The position numbers were made by a program, and so were the translations under genes. Of a stretch of 44,383 nucleotides of DNA, positions 1-8,468 are shown piece by piece (position 1 is the first letter of the stretch; each line of letters opens with the position of its first letter). The stretch lies in the NCBI GenBank assembly GCA_002687905.1, contig NZBM01000014.1, positions 1-44,383 of the forward strand. The letters run 5' to 3'. Below the pieces are notes generated by a model, which was not told the DNA's origin, ran no database searches, and was given only the letters and a program-made list of their open reading frames with translations. This DNA comes from a bacterium (GTDB lineage Bacteria > Patescibacteriota > Minisyncoccia > Phycocordibacterales > JABMNX01).

Positions 1-54
1 CCGCAAATGTTGAAACTATTAAACGGTTAATTAATGCCGTGCTAATATTTATTT

Positions 55-462
55 ATGAATCGTGGATTTACACTTATGGAGCTTTTGGTCGCGGTTGCTA
101 TTATTGGGATTCTTTCAAGCGTTGCTACCGCAATGATTAGTAGCTCACAGTTAAAGGCTCGTGACTCCGAGAGAATTACACAAGTTAGGCAATTACAAAA
201 AGCTCTTTCCCTTTATCAAATAGAGACAAATCTATTTCCAATTCACACAACAGCAATTACTATAACCGGAAGTGACGCATTCTCTCTAGCTCTTGAAGAA
301 AGAGACGTAATGCCCGAGGTACCAGCAGATCCAAATCACCCCAATACCGTCTACACCTATCAATCAAATGCCGCGGGGAATGACTATACAATTACATTTT
401 GTTTGGACACATCCACGATAAGCGGCTACAGCCAAGGATGTGGCAACACAATAACCCCATAA
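55..462 (+). CDS. type IV pilin-like (pseudopilin) protein
   Basis: The 135-residue product begins with a short basic leader followed by GFTLMELLV and a hydrophobic helix (about residues 4-26). This is the class III signal of type IV prepilins: a prepilin peptidase would cut after Gly4, N-methylate Phe5, and Glu at +5 would be retained. The rest is a small globular domain with two C-terminal cysteines (residues near 117 and 128) that could form the usual pilin disulfide loop. The stop is followed one base later by the next gene, so the two are probably co-transcribed. A PilB-type ATPase is at 31633-33378. Major versus minor pilin cannot be decided. Confidence 0.9.
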   Translation: MNRGFTLMELLVAVAIIGILSSVATAMISSSQLKARDSERITQVRQLQKALSLYQIETNLFPIHTTAITITGSDAFSLALEERDVMPEVPADPNHPNTVYTYQSNAAGNDYTITFCLDTSTISGYSQGCGNTITP

Positions 463-463
463 T

Positions 464-922
464 ATGGAACCAATTAAGTGGCAAGCATATGAATATGAAT
501 TTAGCGAGAAAAGCTCGGACTGGTTTTGGGCGCTAGGAATAATTGCTGTATCAAGTTCCATTACAGCTATAATTTTTGAAAATCTTTTATTTGCCCTCCT
601 TATATTGATTGGAGCAGCTAGTGTTGCGCTTTTCGCAGCAAGACGACCTCATCTAACAAATTTTGAAGTAAATGAAAAAGGAGTTTTGGTAGACAAGATC
701 CTTTATCCATACAGAAATCTTGAGGCATTTTGGATAGAACAAGAAGAAGGAGAGGAGCCAAAAGTGATAATAAGTTCTCAAAGATTTCTTATGCCGTACA
801 TAGTTGTTCCAATTCACAGAGATGATGTAGAGAAACTACAAAAAGTACTTGAAGAGAATCTAAAAGAAGAGGAGATGGAAGAACCCGTCTCTCATAAAAT
901 ATTAGAATTTTTTGGATTTTGA
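464..922 (+). CDS. two-TM membrane protein of unknown function
   Basis: The 152-residue protein has an aromatic N-terminal segment (WQAYEYEF), two closely spaced hydrophobic helices (about 22-58), then a cytosolic beta-rich segment ending in an acidic tail. The arrangement resembles small bacterial PH-like/two-TM proteins, but I do not recognise a characterised family. It starts one base after the pilin stop, which suggests one operon. A perfect 42-bp palindrome after the stop serves as terminator. Its role is unknown; a function in pilus or envelope assembly is only suggested by position. Confidence 0.8.
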   Translation: MEPIKWQAYEYEFSEKSSDWFWALGIIAVSSSITAIIFENLLFALLILIGAASVALFAARRPHLTNFEVNEKGVLVDKILYPYRNLEAFWIEQEEGEEPKVIISSQRFLMPYIVVPIHRDDVEKLQKVLEENLKEEEMEEPVSHKILEFFGF

Positions 923-948
923 AAATACTAAAGTATCGCACTAAATAT

Positions 949-990
949 AAAACCAAAAACCTTACGATATATCGTAAGGTTTTTGGTTTT
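949..990. terminator. bidirectional terminator, perfect 42-bp palindrome
   Basis: A perfect inverted repeat centred at 969.5, with A-rich 5' and T-rich 3' arms, so it can act as an intrinsic terminator in both directions. It lies between converging genes ending at 922 (+) and 1012 (-). Its centre, TACGATATATCGTA, recurs at the centre of another palindrome at 26491-26520. Confidence 0.85.
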
Positions 991-1011
991 CTGTCTTTAG
1001 GTTGAATTAAA

Positions 1012-1917
1012 TTAGAACTCCTCAAAACTTGGAGCAATACGAACCGTTACAGACTGATTCTTGCTTCCACCTTGGTTAGTGCAAACAAGAGTATAGAGAC
1101 TTTCTTCATTTATCGGAGCTGTTTGCTGCGAACCACTAAGACCACTTGCGCTAAAGTTTGGTCCCGTAACGCTACAAGAATCTACGTTTTGGCCTGACCA
1201 GGTAATTTGCGATGTGGAGCCAGGCTGCAATATGTCTGGATTTGCAGAGATTGATAGTTCAGGATCAAGAACAGTAATAGTTATCTGTGACTGACCTTCA
1301 ACAGGACAATTAATTATGTATTGAGTTGTTTCCGTTGGATTTACAGTAACACTTCCTGAAGGCGCTCCCCCTGTTGAGAAATTAACCCCCGAACTTGCGC
1401 TTGATAGCGGACAAGACCAGGTAATAGTTGTAGGACTTCCTGCATTAATAGTCCCAGAAGATGGCGTAAGTGTAGGCGGTGGAGTTGGAGTGTAAGCGCC
1501 CTGCGAGTAATACCCACCCTGGCTATACGATGGCCCATAGGAGCCTTGTGAATAGTGTGCTCCTTGGCTATAACCTCCTACATCACCCGGATCTCCTCCG
1601 TCAACTCCTCCAGAATCACCACCATCAGCGTCAGCGTCAGCCCTAGGCGCTCCTTCTGCGTCACTGTCAGCAACACCAGCAGCGGCAACCCCCGCTTCTC
1701 CCCCACTATTTGCCCCCATATTCCCGCAGCCCGGAGCAGCACTTGCGCCTGTTCCTGTACCTGTACCTGTGCCTGTGCCACCCCCACCTCCGTCCCCTCC
1801 ACCGTCGCCTCCAGCAAAAACATTCGTTGAAAGAGCTACGAAGACAAAAAGAAAAAAGATTGTGAGCAAAGAATATAAAATTGATTTATTTTGGAGAGTC
1901 ATAAATTTCATAATCAT
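1012..1917 (-). CDS. secreted Gly-rich / YSQ-repeat / Ig-like protein
   Basis: A signal peptide (hydrophobic LLTIFFLFVFVALS, likely cut at NVFA) precedes a Gly/Asp stretch, a TG-dipeptide run and an Ala/Gly/Asp-rich section. Then come four YSQ motifs in a Tyr/Gly/Ser segment, a Pro/Thr linker, and two Ig-like beta domains each with a WSC/ITWS type core. The C-terminus is PSFEEF. I chose the ATG at 1917 because it overlaps the upstream TolB-like stop (ATGA); an in-frame TTG at 1923 is the alternative. It is the last gene of operon 1. The Ig part is clearly paralogous to 5314-5985, and the YSQ part to 12417-13406. Likely a surface or extracellular protein; function unknown. Confidence 0.85.
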   Translation of the reverse strand: MIMKFMTLQNKSILYSLLTIFFLFVFVALSTNVFAGGDGGGDGGGGGTGTGTGTGTGASAAPGCGNMGANSGGEAGVAAAGVADSDAEGAPRADADADGGDSGGVDGGDPGDVGGYSQGAHYSQGSYGPSYSQGGYYSQGAYTPTPPPTLTPSSGTINAGSPTTITWSCPLSSASSGVNFSTGGAPSGSVTVNPTETTQYIINCPVEGQSQITITVLDPELSISANPDILQPGSTSQITWSGQNVDSCSVTGPNFSASGLSGSQQTAPINEESLYTLVCTNQGGSKNQSVTVRIAPSFEEF

Positions 1918-2876
1918 TTCCAATCATCAACCCACAAAGACTCCTGATAATAATCAGTTAAATCAAGTACTGTATCCTTTGTTCCATCAGATAATTTGTA
2001 AATGACAAGACGCGGATCTCGTATAGTCTCAGAATCCACTTCCTGAAATGCTAGATATTCTCCACTAGGAGAAAACCGCGGCCAGAAGCCCGTTACCTCA
2101 TAACGATCTTTGACTCTCGCTTCAAAAGGCTCCCAGGATTCTATATCTAGTATCATCAAATCATTTACATTTGCTGAAGACCACGCTAATAATCTCTTAT
2201 CATCTGAAACATCTAACTTCATACCTAGATAAGTAAGGCCACCCACCATATTCCAAACTCTCTCAACCTGACCACTCTCTAAATTAGCAAGATAAAGCCC
2301 GCTGTTTTTTAAAAGAATCACTGAATCTCCATCCGGGGAGAAGTGAGGTTGTGTTCCTTGTGTAATAAATCTTTCATTACCCTCTAAATCAGTCACAAAT
2401 ATGCCTGACTGCTCTACTCGCCTGCCAACTAAGTCAGATTCGCGCTCACCATTTAATGTTGCTTCAAAGGCAATGAGGGTTCCATCAGGAGACCAAACAG
2501 GATTTTTCTTGTCTGAATTACTTTTGGTTACCGGTCTTCGGTTTTCTCCATTTGAATCCGATACAAAGAGTTGGGAATAGTGCTCCTTGATTCCATCTCG
2601 ATCAAAAACACCGAGAGAGAAAACTGCCTTCCTTCCATCTGAAGAAAGAGAATAGTTAATTAAGTGTGATGGAGTTTTGTTATCAATTAGAATTCTCTTT
2701 AAGGATCTAAATTTAGGATCAAATGAGTAAATAGCTTCCGGTTCACTAAAATTATTGGGGATCAAAGATAAATAAATTGTTCCACCAGGACGAAAAAATT
2801 GTGGAGCAAACCAATAGAGGGCCGCCCCAACTCCAATAACTAATAGTAGTATTAAAATTAACTTTGCTACTTTCAT
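1914..2876 (-). CDS. membrane-anchored TolB/WD40-like beta-propeller
   Basis: The 320-residue protein has one N-terminal TM helix (about 4-22) and repeated propeller blades typical of TolB C-terminal repeats: PVWSPDGTLIAF, PHFSPDGDSVIL and PRFSPSGEYLAF. Such propellers usually bind proteins or ligands outside the membrane; no catalytic residue is expected. It overlaps the next gene by 4 bp, so translation is coupled. A GC-rich single-gene cassette (2925-3772) separates it from the rest of operon 1, and that cassette ends in a strong terminator, so this gene probably needs its own promoter in 2877-2924. A partial homologue is at the right end of the window (44090-44383). Confidence 0.85.
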   Translation of the reverse strand: MKVAKLILILLLVIGVGAALYWFAPQFFRPGGTIYLSLIPNNFSEPEAIYSFDPKFRSLKRILIDNKTPSHLINYSLSSDGRKAVFSLGVFDRDGIKEHYSQLFVSDSNGENRRPVTKSNSDKKNPVWSPDGTLIAFEATLNGERESDLVGRRVEQSGIFVTDLEGNERFITQGTQPHFSPDGDSVILLKNSGLYLANLESGQVERVWNMVGGLTYLGMKLDVSDDKRLLAWSSANVNDLMILDIESWEPFEARVKDRYEVTGFWPRFSPSGEYLAFQEVDSETIRDPRLVIYKLSDGTKDTVLDLTDYYQESLWVDDWK

Positions 2877-2924
2877 TTGATTACTAACATGCTCGCATGA
2901 TTAAAATACTCTCGCAAGTAAAAA

Positions 2925-2966
2925 TCTAAAAAAGAAAGGGCGGCAGCTCTGGGTTGAGCTGCCGCC
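2925..2966 (-). terminator. intrinsic terminator of the 2988-3683 gene
   Basis: On the minus strand, an 11-bp stem GGCGGCAGCTC/GAGCTGCCGCC (2939-2949 with 2956-2966) has a 6-nt loop and is followed by CTTTCTTTTTTAG. It is far more GC-rich than terminators of the AT-rich neighbours. Confidence 0.95.
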
Positions 2967-2987
2967 GTCGCCTTGCGACACGAAAGA

Positions 2988-3683
2988 TCAGTTGCTGCGG
3001 TCCTTGGCAGGACCGTGATCTGCGACTTGCTCCTGGGAACCTTCTCCCGGGGCCACACGCTCCGGCCGGCCGAGCTCGGCAATGGAGCCATTCACGTGAA
3101 GCTGGCGAAGGGCTGCCTCGGCCGCTTGGTCGTTTCCGACATATACGCCTTGGCTCCCGAGCCAGACGAGGACCAAGATGTCCTCGCCTTCCTTGGGGAT
3201 TCGCATGGTCGCGATGTGAACGGTGCGCTTGTGCCCATTGATGGTGGGTTCAATGCGCCAGACCGAGAGCTGGTGCTCCGAGCCAAGTACCATCGTTCGA
3301 TGTTCGCCGATGTCGAACCAGCTCTCGTCGTTACCCGGCTTCTTCCCGTAGCGGCACTGGCCTCCACAGGCGTAGTCGAACATCACGTCGCTAGCTGCGC
3401 CGGTTGCCCACTTTCGCCACCACGAATCGTCGGCATCGGCCCTTTTCACCACCAGCCTCACGATCGCGCGCCCCCGACGATCGATGAACAAGTGCAGGCT
3501 TCCGCCGGAGTAGCGGCCGGATGCCTTCGCGTTGAAGCGTTTGGAGCAGACGAAGTTTATACCACTGCCGTGGTCCCCCGCAATTGAAACCGTCTCGTTA
3601 CACGGGGTCGTCCCGGCAAGAGCCGGCGCGCCCATACCGACCATCGCCACGAGGGCGATGAAGAAAGTTGCGATCGTCCTCAT
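2988..3683 (-). CDS. GC-rich cassette: secreted protein of unknown function
   Basis: The 231-residue protein starts with a classical Sec signal (MRTIATFFIALVAMVGMGAPALAG, cut after ALA). The mature part has four early cysteines (in PCNET, FVCSK and a YACGGQCRYG pair-like motif) and a beta-rich domain with LHLFIDRRGRAIVRLVV, FDIGEHRTMVLGSEHQ and HIATMRIP. I do not recognise it. The start is set by a strong Shine-Dalgarno (GGAGGT, 6 nt before ATG). Codons are strongly GC-rich, unlike flanking genes, pointing to separate origin. It has its own promoter and terminator, and sits inside operon 1 between Lnt and the TolB-like gene in the same orientation. Confidence 0.8.
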   Translation of the reverse strand: MRTIATFFIALVAMVGMGAPALAGTTPCNETVSIAGDHGSGINFVCSKRFNAKASGRYSGGSLHLFIDRRGRAIVRLVVKRADADDSWWRKWATGAASDVMFDYACGGQCRYGKKPGNDESWFDIGEHRTMVLGSEHQLSVWRIEPTINGHKRTVHIATMRIPKEGEDILVLVWLGSQGVYVGNDQAAEAALRQLHVNGSIAELGRPERVAPGEGSQEQVADHGPAKDRSN

Positions 3684-3743
3684 GACGATACCTCCAATTT
3701 CAGGTTTGCAGAATGCTGCAGAAGCAGCGTTTAATCCACAACA

Positions 3744-3772
3744 ATCCTGGCATGGATTGCAGATTTTGTCAA
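3744..3772 (-). promoter_or_regulatory. promoter of the 2988-3683 cassette gene
   Basis: On the minus strand, CTTGACA (-35 at 3767-3772) and a 17-nt spacer ending TGC precede CAGGAT (3744-3749), a weak -10 hexamer rescued by an extended -10. Spacing and the CTTGACA-A start match promoters at 8405, 20407, 20490, 21265 and 31547. Confidence 0.6.
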
Positions 3773-3814
3773 GTGAAGGGCCGTGGTTAAGCCATTATTT
3801 GGGGTTTTTGTCTA

Positions 3815-5311
3815 TCAAAATTTGGAAATGAAGGTATTGTAGAAACTCTGCTTTTCTAGGAGATTCACCTCGAAAGTAAGCACAGACTTTTCTTCACTCT
3901 CTGTTGAAACTACTAACTCACCTTTGTTACTAACCACAAAAGAAGGAGCGAAATTGGCAGCGTAGATCAGAAAACGATTGTTTTCTGCGGCACGAACCTG
4001 TGCAATATTCTCAATCTGGTGGCGCAAAATTTTTGAGTCGTGGAACCACGACTGCGATGCAACATTTACTAAAAGATTCGCTTCATTTTCTACAAAACGA
4101 TTGTAAAGAGTTGGACTCAACAGCTCCGAGCAAAAGAGTGCGCCGACTTTTGCATCATTGTGAAATGCCGGCAGCTCATTTAGAGTTCCTGAGGTGTATG
4201 AGCGGTGCCTAAGCGCGCGATCAATTGTATCGCCCTTGCCAAGCAATCCTCCAATCAGTCCGTAGAGTGCCGGAGTGTACTCGCCTTGTGACACTAGTAG
4301 TTTTTTATCTGATTTCGTTTCCTCTCCAGTAGAAGAATTAAAATAGGTAATGCGAGAAGATACTTTTCCAAAATCCTCTTCGCGATGTGAATCTACTATG
4401 AGCGTGTCCCCAGCAATACCTCTTAATTTATTTAGTATATTTTTCTCTTTTGCCACTTTTATAAGAGAAGCTTGTTCCGGAAAAACAATAACGTCAGGAT
4501 TTTCCCTTGCGGCTTCTTGAAGAAGATTCATATGAAGCTCAAATCTTCTCTCTCTTTCCTTATCATCCGGGAAAAGACGGGCTTTGTGATTTGTATGAAT
4601 TGCTGAAACTGTCACTTCGCCACCACTCTCCCCCCTAGCTATCACACCAGACGAGATGCCAAAAAGAATAAGGAGTGAAGCAACTGCTAAAACAGAAAAG
4701 GATTTGTTTTCTGAGATTAAAATCTTAAAGATAAGCGTATTTGAAAGTACTGCCAGAAAGCTAAGTAAAAATACTCCTCCGAAAAAAGCATAATCAAGAA
4801 GGAAATTATTGTTTGCGAGAGCATAACCAAGAAATCCAGTTGAGAAGTAGGGTAGGAGGGAAGCTCCGTCGCCAAAAACAAAAAGTGAAAACGCCGTCAT
4901 TCTGAAGAATTCAAGCAGAGCCCAGATCAAAGGGAAAAGAAGTATTGTTGAGAACCAGTTGAAGCGGAGTATCCAAACCAAAAACGCAAAAACTGAAAAG
5001 AATAATGAGAACACTAATGATGTGAGAGACCAGTTTAGAAATACTGTAAATACTCCGAAGAAACCAGACTCTATGCCAAGTCCATCAAGTGGAAGTGCGT
5101 GCCAAAACCAAAATAAAAATGTACCTGAAAACGCAAAGCCAAATAAAAACCCGTCTATAAGGGCGTCCTTTTTATTGCTGTGTTCCTTTATAGAATAGAA
5201 AAGCGGTACTATTGCGACAAGAGATAGCCACCAAAAGAAAAAGTGGTTTAAGCTAAGACCAAGAAGAACTCCGCTTACGATGAGTATCGTAAGTCGAGAT
5301 ACTGTATTCAT
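3815..5311 (-). CDS. lnt: apolipoprotein N-acyltransferase (Lnt), apparently intact
   Basis: The 498-residue protein has about seven N-terminal TM helices (1-225) followed by a periplasmic-side nitrilase-type domain. Lnt transfers a third acyl chain to the N-terminal cysteine of lipoproteins through a Glu-Lys-Cys triad. All three are visible: Glu in VIVFPEQAS, Lys in KKLLVSQGEYTP (matching the KxxLVPFGEY context) and Cys in GALFCSELLS. The length is normal. It starts 2 bases after the Ig-gene stop, so it is in operon 1 after the TPR and Ig genes. Two lipobox proteins encoded at 30754-31511 are plausible substrates. A second, degenerate paralogue is at 9313-10776. Confidence 0.88.
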   Translation of the reverse strand: MNTVSRLTILIVSGVLLGLSLNHFFFWWLSLVAIVPLFYSIKEHSNKKDALIDGFLFGFAFSGTFLFWFWHALPLDGLGIESGFFGVFTVFLNWSLTSLVFSLFFSVFAFLVWILRFNWFSTILLFPLIWALLEFFRMTAFSLFVFGDGASLLPYFSTGFLGYALANNNFLLDYAFFGGVFLLSFLAVLSNTLIFKILISENKSFSVLAVASLLILFGISSGVIARGESGGEVTVSAIHTNHKARLFPDDKERERRFELHMNLLQEAARENPDVIVFPEQASLIKVAKEKNILNKLRGIAGDTLIVDSHREEDFGKVSSRITYFNSSTGEETKSDKKLLVSQGEYTPALYGLIGGLLGKGDTIDRALRHRSYTSGTLNELPAFHNDAKVGALFCSELLSPTLYNRFVENEANLLVNVASQSWFHDSKILRHQIENIAQVRAAENNRFLIYAANFAPSFVVSNKGELVVSTESEEKSVLTFEVNLLEKQSFYNTFISKF

Positions 5312-5313
5312 AA

Positions 5314-5985
5314 TTAAAACTCTTCAAATGTTGGAACGACATTCACAACTACACTCTCTGAAATAGGACCACCAGCAGTTGAGCATGCCAGAACGTATGT
5401 ACTCTGTTGAGTAATAGGAGCCGTGTCTTCTGTTCCACTTTCTCCTGTCTCACTAAAGCTCGGCCCAGTAACAGTACATGAACCGGGAGTTACATTCTCT
5501 GCTACCCATTCAATTTCTGATGTGAAGCCGGGCTGGACCAAGGTTGGATCAGCTGTAATAGTAATTTCTGGATTTAGAACTGTCACAGTCTGTTGAGCCT
5601 GCCCACCGTTTGAACAAACAACTGTGAACTGTGTTGTTGATGTAGGAAATACTGCTACAGCTCCTGAGGTAGCTCCGCCTGTAGAGAAATTTACGCCCGA
5701 GCTTGAGGTGGAATCAAAACAGGTCCACTGAAGTGTACAAGAACCCCCGCTGTTTATTGTCCCTCCACAATCATTTGAAAAAGTTGGAGGAGTACACAAA
5801 TCACCTGAATGCGGTGTGCCGCACGAAGCTGGAATTACCGCACCAATTCCACCTGGAGATAGAGCTGAAAAACCAACCTCAACCGAGCTAACAGGATTAT
5901 TGTGAAAAGAAATACCAACAATAGAAAAAACAGAAATAAATACTACTAAAATAAATAGTGCCGGTAGATATCTTTCTTTAATCAT
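5314..5985 (-). CDS. secreted Ig-like two-domain protein
   Basis: The 223-residue protein has an N-terminal hydrophobic segment (about 8-27, signal or anchor) and a Cys-rich Pro/Gly linker. Two Ig-like domains follow, the first with SSGVNFSTGGATSGAVAV and the second with a typical E-I-E-W core. The Ig block is nearly colinear with the Ig block of 1012-1917, including the SSGVNFSTGGA motif and the identical C-terminal logic (PTFEEF here, PSFEEF there). There is no YSQ segment here. It lies between the TPR and Lnt genes and is very likely co-transcribed. Probably an exported structural or adhesive protein; function unknown. Confidence 0.82.
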   Translation of the reverse strand: MIKERYLPALFILVVFISVFSIVGISFHNNPVSSVEVGFSALSPGGIGAVIPASCGTPHSGDLCTPPTFSNDCGGTINSGGSCTLQWTCFDSTSSSGVNFSTGGATSGAVAVFPTSTTQFTVVCSNGGQAQQTVTVLNPEITITADPTLVQPGFTSEIEWVAENVTPGSCTVTGPSFSETGESGTEDTAPITQQSTYVLACSTAGGPISESVVVNVVPTFEEF

Positions 5986-6006
5986 TGGATAAATTATAAC
6001 AAAGAG

Positions 6007-6729
6007 CTAGAAAGTTTCCGACCGAACAAGTGCAAGGTTATCCTTTATAATCAAAATCATATTCTCAATCGCTCTACCCGCTATTCCTGAGTCATTCCCG
6101 GGATTTGCCCTAGACCACTCCTCTTCAGTCAGGCTCTTCGCCTCTGAAAGAGCCTCTTCAAAGAACCTCTTTGCCCTCTCTTTAAGATTGAGGTTCATTA
6201 AAGCGCTTCCAAGAGTCGTCAAAAGCCATGGGTTTTGGGGCGCAATTGCCAATCCCAACCTTGCGTATTCTTCTGACTTATTAAAATCTCCCTTGCTGAA
6301 ATAGACCCACGCTAAATCATTATATGCTGCCCAATTTCTGTCTTTAACAGAAAGATAATGTAGGAAACTCTCTTCTGCTTTGTCAAAATTCCCAGCATAG
6401 CCGTTTATAAGACCATGAACATAAAAAGAAGATATTACATTGTCGCCATGACGCTCCACCTGCTCATCTATTAATCTGATTGCCTCGTCAAAATCCCCTT
6501 CTAAAAAATAAATGCGAGCGAGTTGGTGCTTTGCATATAAATGATCTTCGCCTTCTTCGAGAGCTCTTTTGAAATATTCTCTGGCAATATCTAAATTATA
6601 TTTATTTCCATATCCGAAATATAGATTTCCTCTCTCAAAGTAGTCAACTTTCATTACCTTTGGAGAAAAGCTAATTATTGCCGAAACAATTAGTATTAAA
6701 AGGACAATTTTTATGCCTCTTTTATCCAT
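6007..6729 (-). CDS. membrane-anchored TPR protein
   Basis: The 240-residue protein has an N-terminal TM helix (about 6-22) and roughly four tetratricopeptide repeats with the W/G/A/Y/P spacing visible: HQLARIYFLEGDFDEAIRL, YVHGLINGYAGNFDKAEES, YNDLAWVYFSKGDFNKSEE and LTTLGSALMNLNLKERAKR. It is likely an extracytoplasmic scaffold. It is the first gene of operon 1 (TPR, Ig, Lnt), 21 bp before the Ig gene, and is divergent from 6791-8431 with a 61-bp shared promoter region. A second helical-repeat membrane protein beside the second Lnt-like gene (10764-11933) gives operon 2 the same parts list. Confidence 0.85.
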   Translation of the reverse strand: MDKRGIKIVLLILIVSAIISFSPKVMKVDYFERGNLYFGYGNKYNLDIAREYFKRALEEGEDHLYAKHQLARIYFLEGDFDEAIRLIDEQVERHGDNVISSFYVHGLINGYAGNFDKAEESFLHYLSVKDRNWAAYNDLAWVYFSKGDFNKSEEYARLGLAIAPQNPWLLTTLGSALMNLNLKERAKRFFEEALSEAKSLTEEEWSRANPGNDSGIAGRAIENMILIIKDNLALVRSETF

Positions 6730-6790
6730 AAATTTCTAGGATTATCATTTTGTACAAAGACATATTATCATACGCCTAAATCCAAATACT

Positions 6791-8431
6791 ATGTATACAG
6801 ACATTGAGGAGAAAACAAAGAGTTTAAAGGAAAAAATAGCAAAAGAAGTATTTGTTTCTGGAGATAATGAGAAAATAATCGGCCCAAACGGAGAGAAGCA
6901 AAAATGGTTATTTGACTTCAGAAAAATATTATTTGACCCAGAGTCTTTAAATACTATTGCAGAGCTTTTTTGGGATATATACAAAGATCAATACCCTTTC
7001 CAAATTGGAGGACTTGAAACTGCTTCAATTCCAATATTCTCTGCAATAGTTACAAGAAGTAAAGATTTCGGGAAGCCCATAAATGGCTTTTTTATAAGAA
7101 AGGAGCGCAAAAGCACAGGTCTCCAGAAAATAATTGAGGGTAAGCTAAATAGTTACCCTGTTATTTTAATTGATGACTTAATTAATACGGGAGGATCAAT
7201 CAAAAGACAGCTCAGCCTTATGGAAAATGAGGGTGTTGAAGTAAGGAGCGCTTTCTCAATACTCTGTTTTAGGGACAAAGAATTTTATCCTTTTGATATA
7301 TCTTCGCTTTTTTCCTTAAAAGACTTCAACATACCGCTCTCCGAGAAAAAGGAAAAAAAGAAAGAGCTTCAATTTGAAGTTTTGTGGCACTTTAAAAATG
7401 AAAATCCTAATTACTTTTATACAAATCCAAAATCTCGTCCTGCCTATGCTTTTTCAGGAGTATGTTTTGGAACTGATGACAAAAAATTTGTAGCACTTAA
7501 TAGCTCGAGTGGAAAAATGAAGTGGGAATATAAAGTTGGACGTACCTCAAAAGGTAAAAGTATATTCTCTTCCCCCTCAATACATAAAAACATAGTTTAC
7601 TTTGGAGCATATGATGGAAATGTTTATGCTCTCAATACAGAAAATGGAGAGAGAATTTGGAAATTTACAGAAGCAGATTGGGTTGGTTCTTCTCCGTATG
7701 TGTCGCCAGATTTAAATTCTCTTTTTGTAGGGCTTGAGTTTGGACTGCTTAAACAAAGAGGCGGAATTGTCTCCCTTGATTTAGAAAGTGGAAAGAAAAA
7801 ATGGCAATACACCTTCAAAGGACTTGCTCATTCAAGTCCTGCTTACAGTAAAAAATATAATGCAGTAGCAATTGGCTCTAATGATTTTAATGTTTATCTT
7901 CTGGATGCTAAAAACGGAAAGCTTAAATGGAGTTTTAAAACTGGCGGAGAAGTGAAAGCTTCTTTTAGCATTGATGAGGATAGAGGAAGAATAGTTTTTG
8001 GTTCTCACGATGGAGGCTTTTATGTGCTTAATATAGAAGACGGCGCTCTTATCTTTAAATATCAGACTGACGATATAATTTATTCAACACCGCTGATGTA
8101 TGACGGTGAGGTAATATTCGGCTCTTACGATAAATATATTTACAGCCTAAATTTAAACTCATTTAAATTGTCTTGGAAATTTGATGCTGGAAGCAAAGTG
8201 TCGGCTGACCCTATTGTGGTTGACGGCAGATTCTACGTTGGCGCTCATAATGGAATTTTTTATGTGCTTAATAGAGGAGGAGAAAATATAGGTGAATTTT
8301 TTGCAGGAGAGAGAATAGTAAATGCGGCTAGATATGACGAATATAAAAAACGGCTATATTTACCCACTTTTGCGGGAGAAATCTACTGTTTAAAGGAGAA
8401 TGACTTGACAAAACCTCCAAAAAGTGCTTAA
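6791..8431 (+). CDS. orotate-type phosphoribosyltransferase fused to PQQ-like beta-propeller
   Basis: Residues 1-200 form a type I PRTase fold: GGLETASIPI (73-82), the OPRT-like FIRKERKSTG loop (101-110) and the PRPP-binding motif VILIDDLINTGGS (124-136). Residues about 205-540 are seven or so PQQ-type propeller blades with recurring phrases such as YFGAYDGNVYALNTENGERIWKF cut into GxxDGxxYALN...G...W units. No signal peptide or TM is seen, so the propeller is probably cytosolic. Free OPRTs act in pyrimidine synthesis; here the propeller may be a regulatory or interaction platform. The C-terminal codons overlap the promoter of the next cassette (8405-8433). The combination is unusual. Confidence 0.85.
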   Translation: MYTDIEEKTKSLKEKIAKEVFVSGDNEKIIGPNGEKQKWLFDFRKILFDPESLNTIAELFWDIYKDQYPFQIGGLETASIPIFSAIVTRSKDFGKPINGFFIRKERKSTGLQKIIEGKLNSYPVILIDDLINTGGSIKRQLSLMENEGVEVRSAFSILCFRDKEFYPFDISSLFSLKDFNIPLSEKKEKKKELQFEVLWHFKNENPNYFYTNPKSRPAYAFSGVCFGTDDKKFVALNSSSGKMKWEYKVGRTSKGKSIFSSPSIHKNIVYFGAYDGNVYALNTENGERIWKFTEADWVGSSPYVSPDLNSLFVGLEFGLLKQRGGIVSLDLESGKKKWQYTFKGLAHSSPAYSKKYNAVAIGSNDFNVYLLDAKNGKLKWSFKTGGEVKASFSIDEDRGRIVFGSHDGGFYVLNIEDGALIFKYQTDDIIYSTPLMYDGEVIFGSYDKYIYSLNLNSFKLSWKFDAGSKVSADPIVVDGRFYVGAHNGIFYVLNRGGENIGEFFAGERIVNAARYDEYKKRLYLPTFAGEIYCLKENDLTKPPKSA

Positions 8432-8433
8432 CT
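8405..8433 (+). promoter_or_regulatory. promoter of the 8469-9224 cassette gene
   Basis: TTGACA (8405-8410), a 17-nt spacer ending TGC, and TTAACT (8428-8433). The whole -35 and spacer are inside the last codons of the upstream fusion gene, and the -10 covers its stop codon. Confidence 0.75.
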
Positions 8434-8468
8434 GTGGCCACGTTAACACAGACACGGAAAGGTAAGCT

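Noticed and set aside
1-54. End of an upstream gene (a short frame stops at 28-30)
   Set aside because: Only a few codons are visible and three frames are possible, so it cannot be assigned.
2973-3587. 204-codon plus-strand open frame opposite the secreted cassette protein
   Set aside because: The minus-strand frame has a clear signal peptide, RBS and terminator; the plus-strand frame has none.
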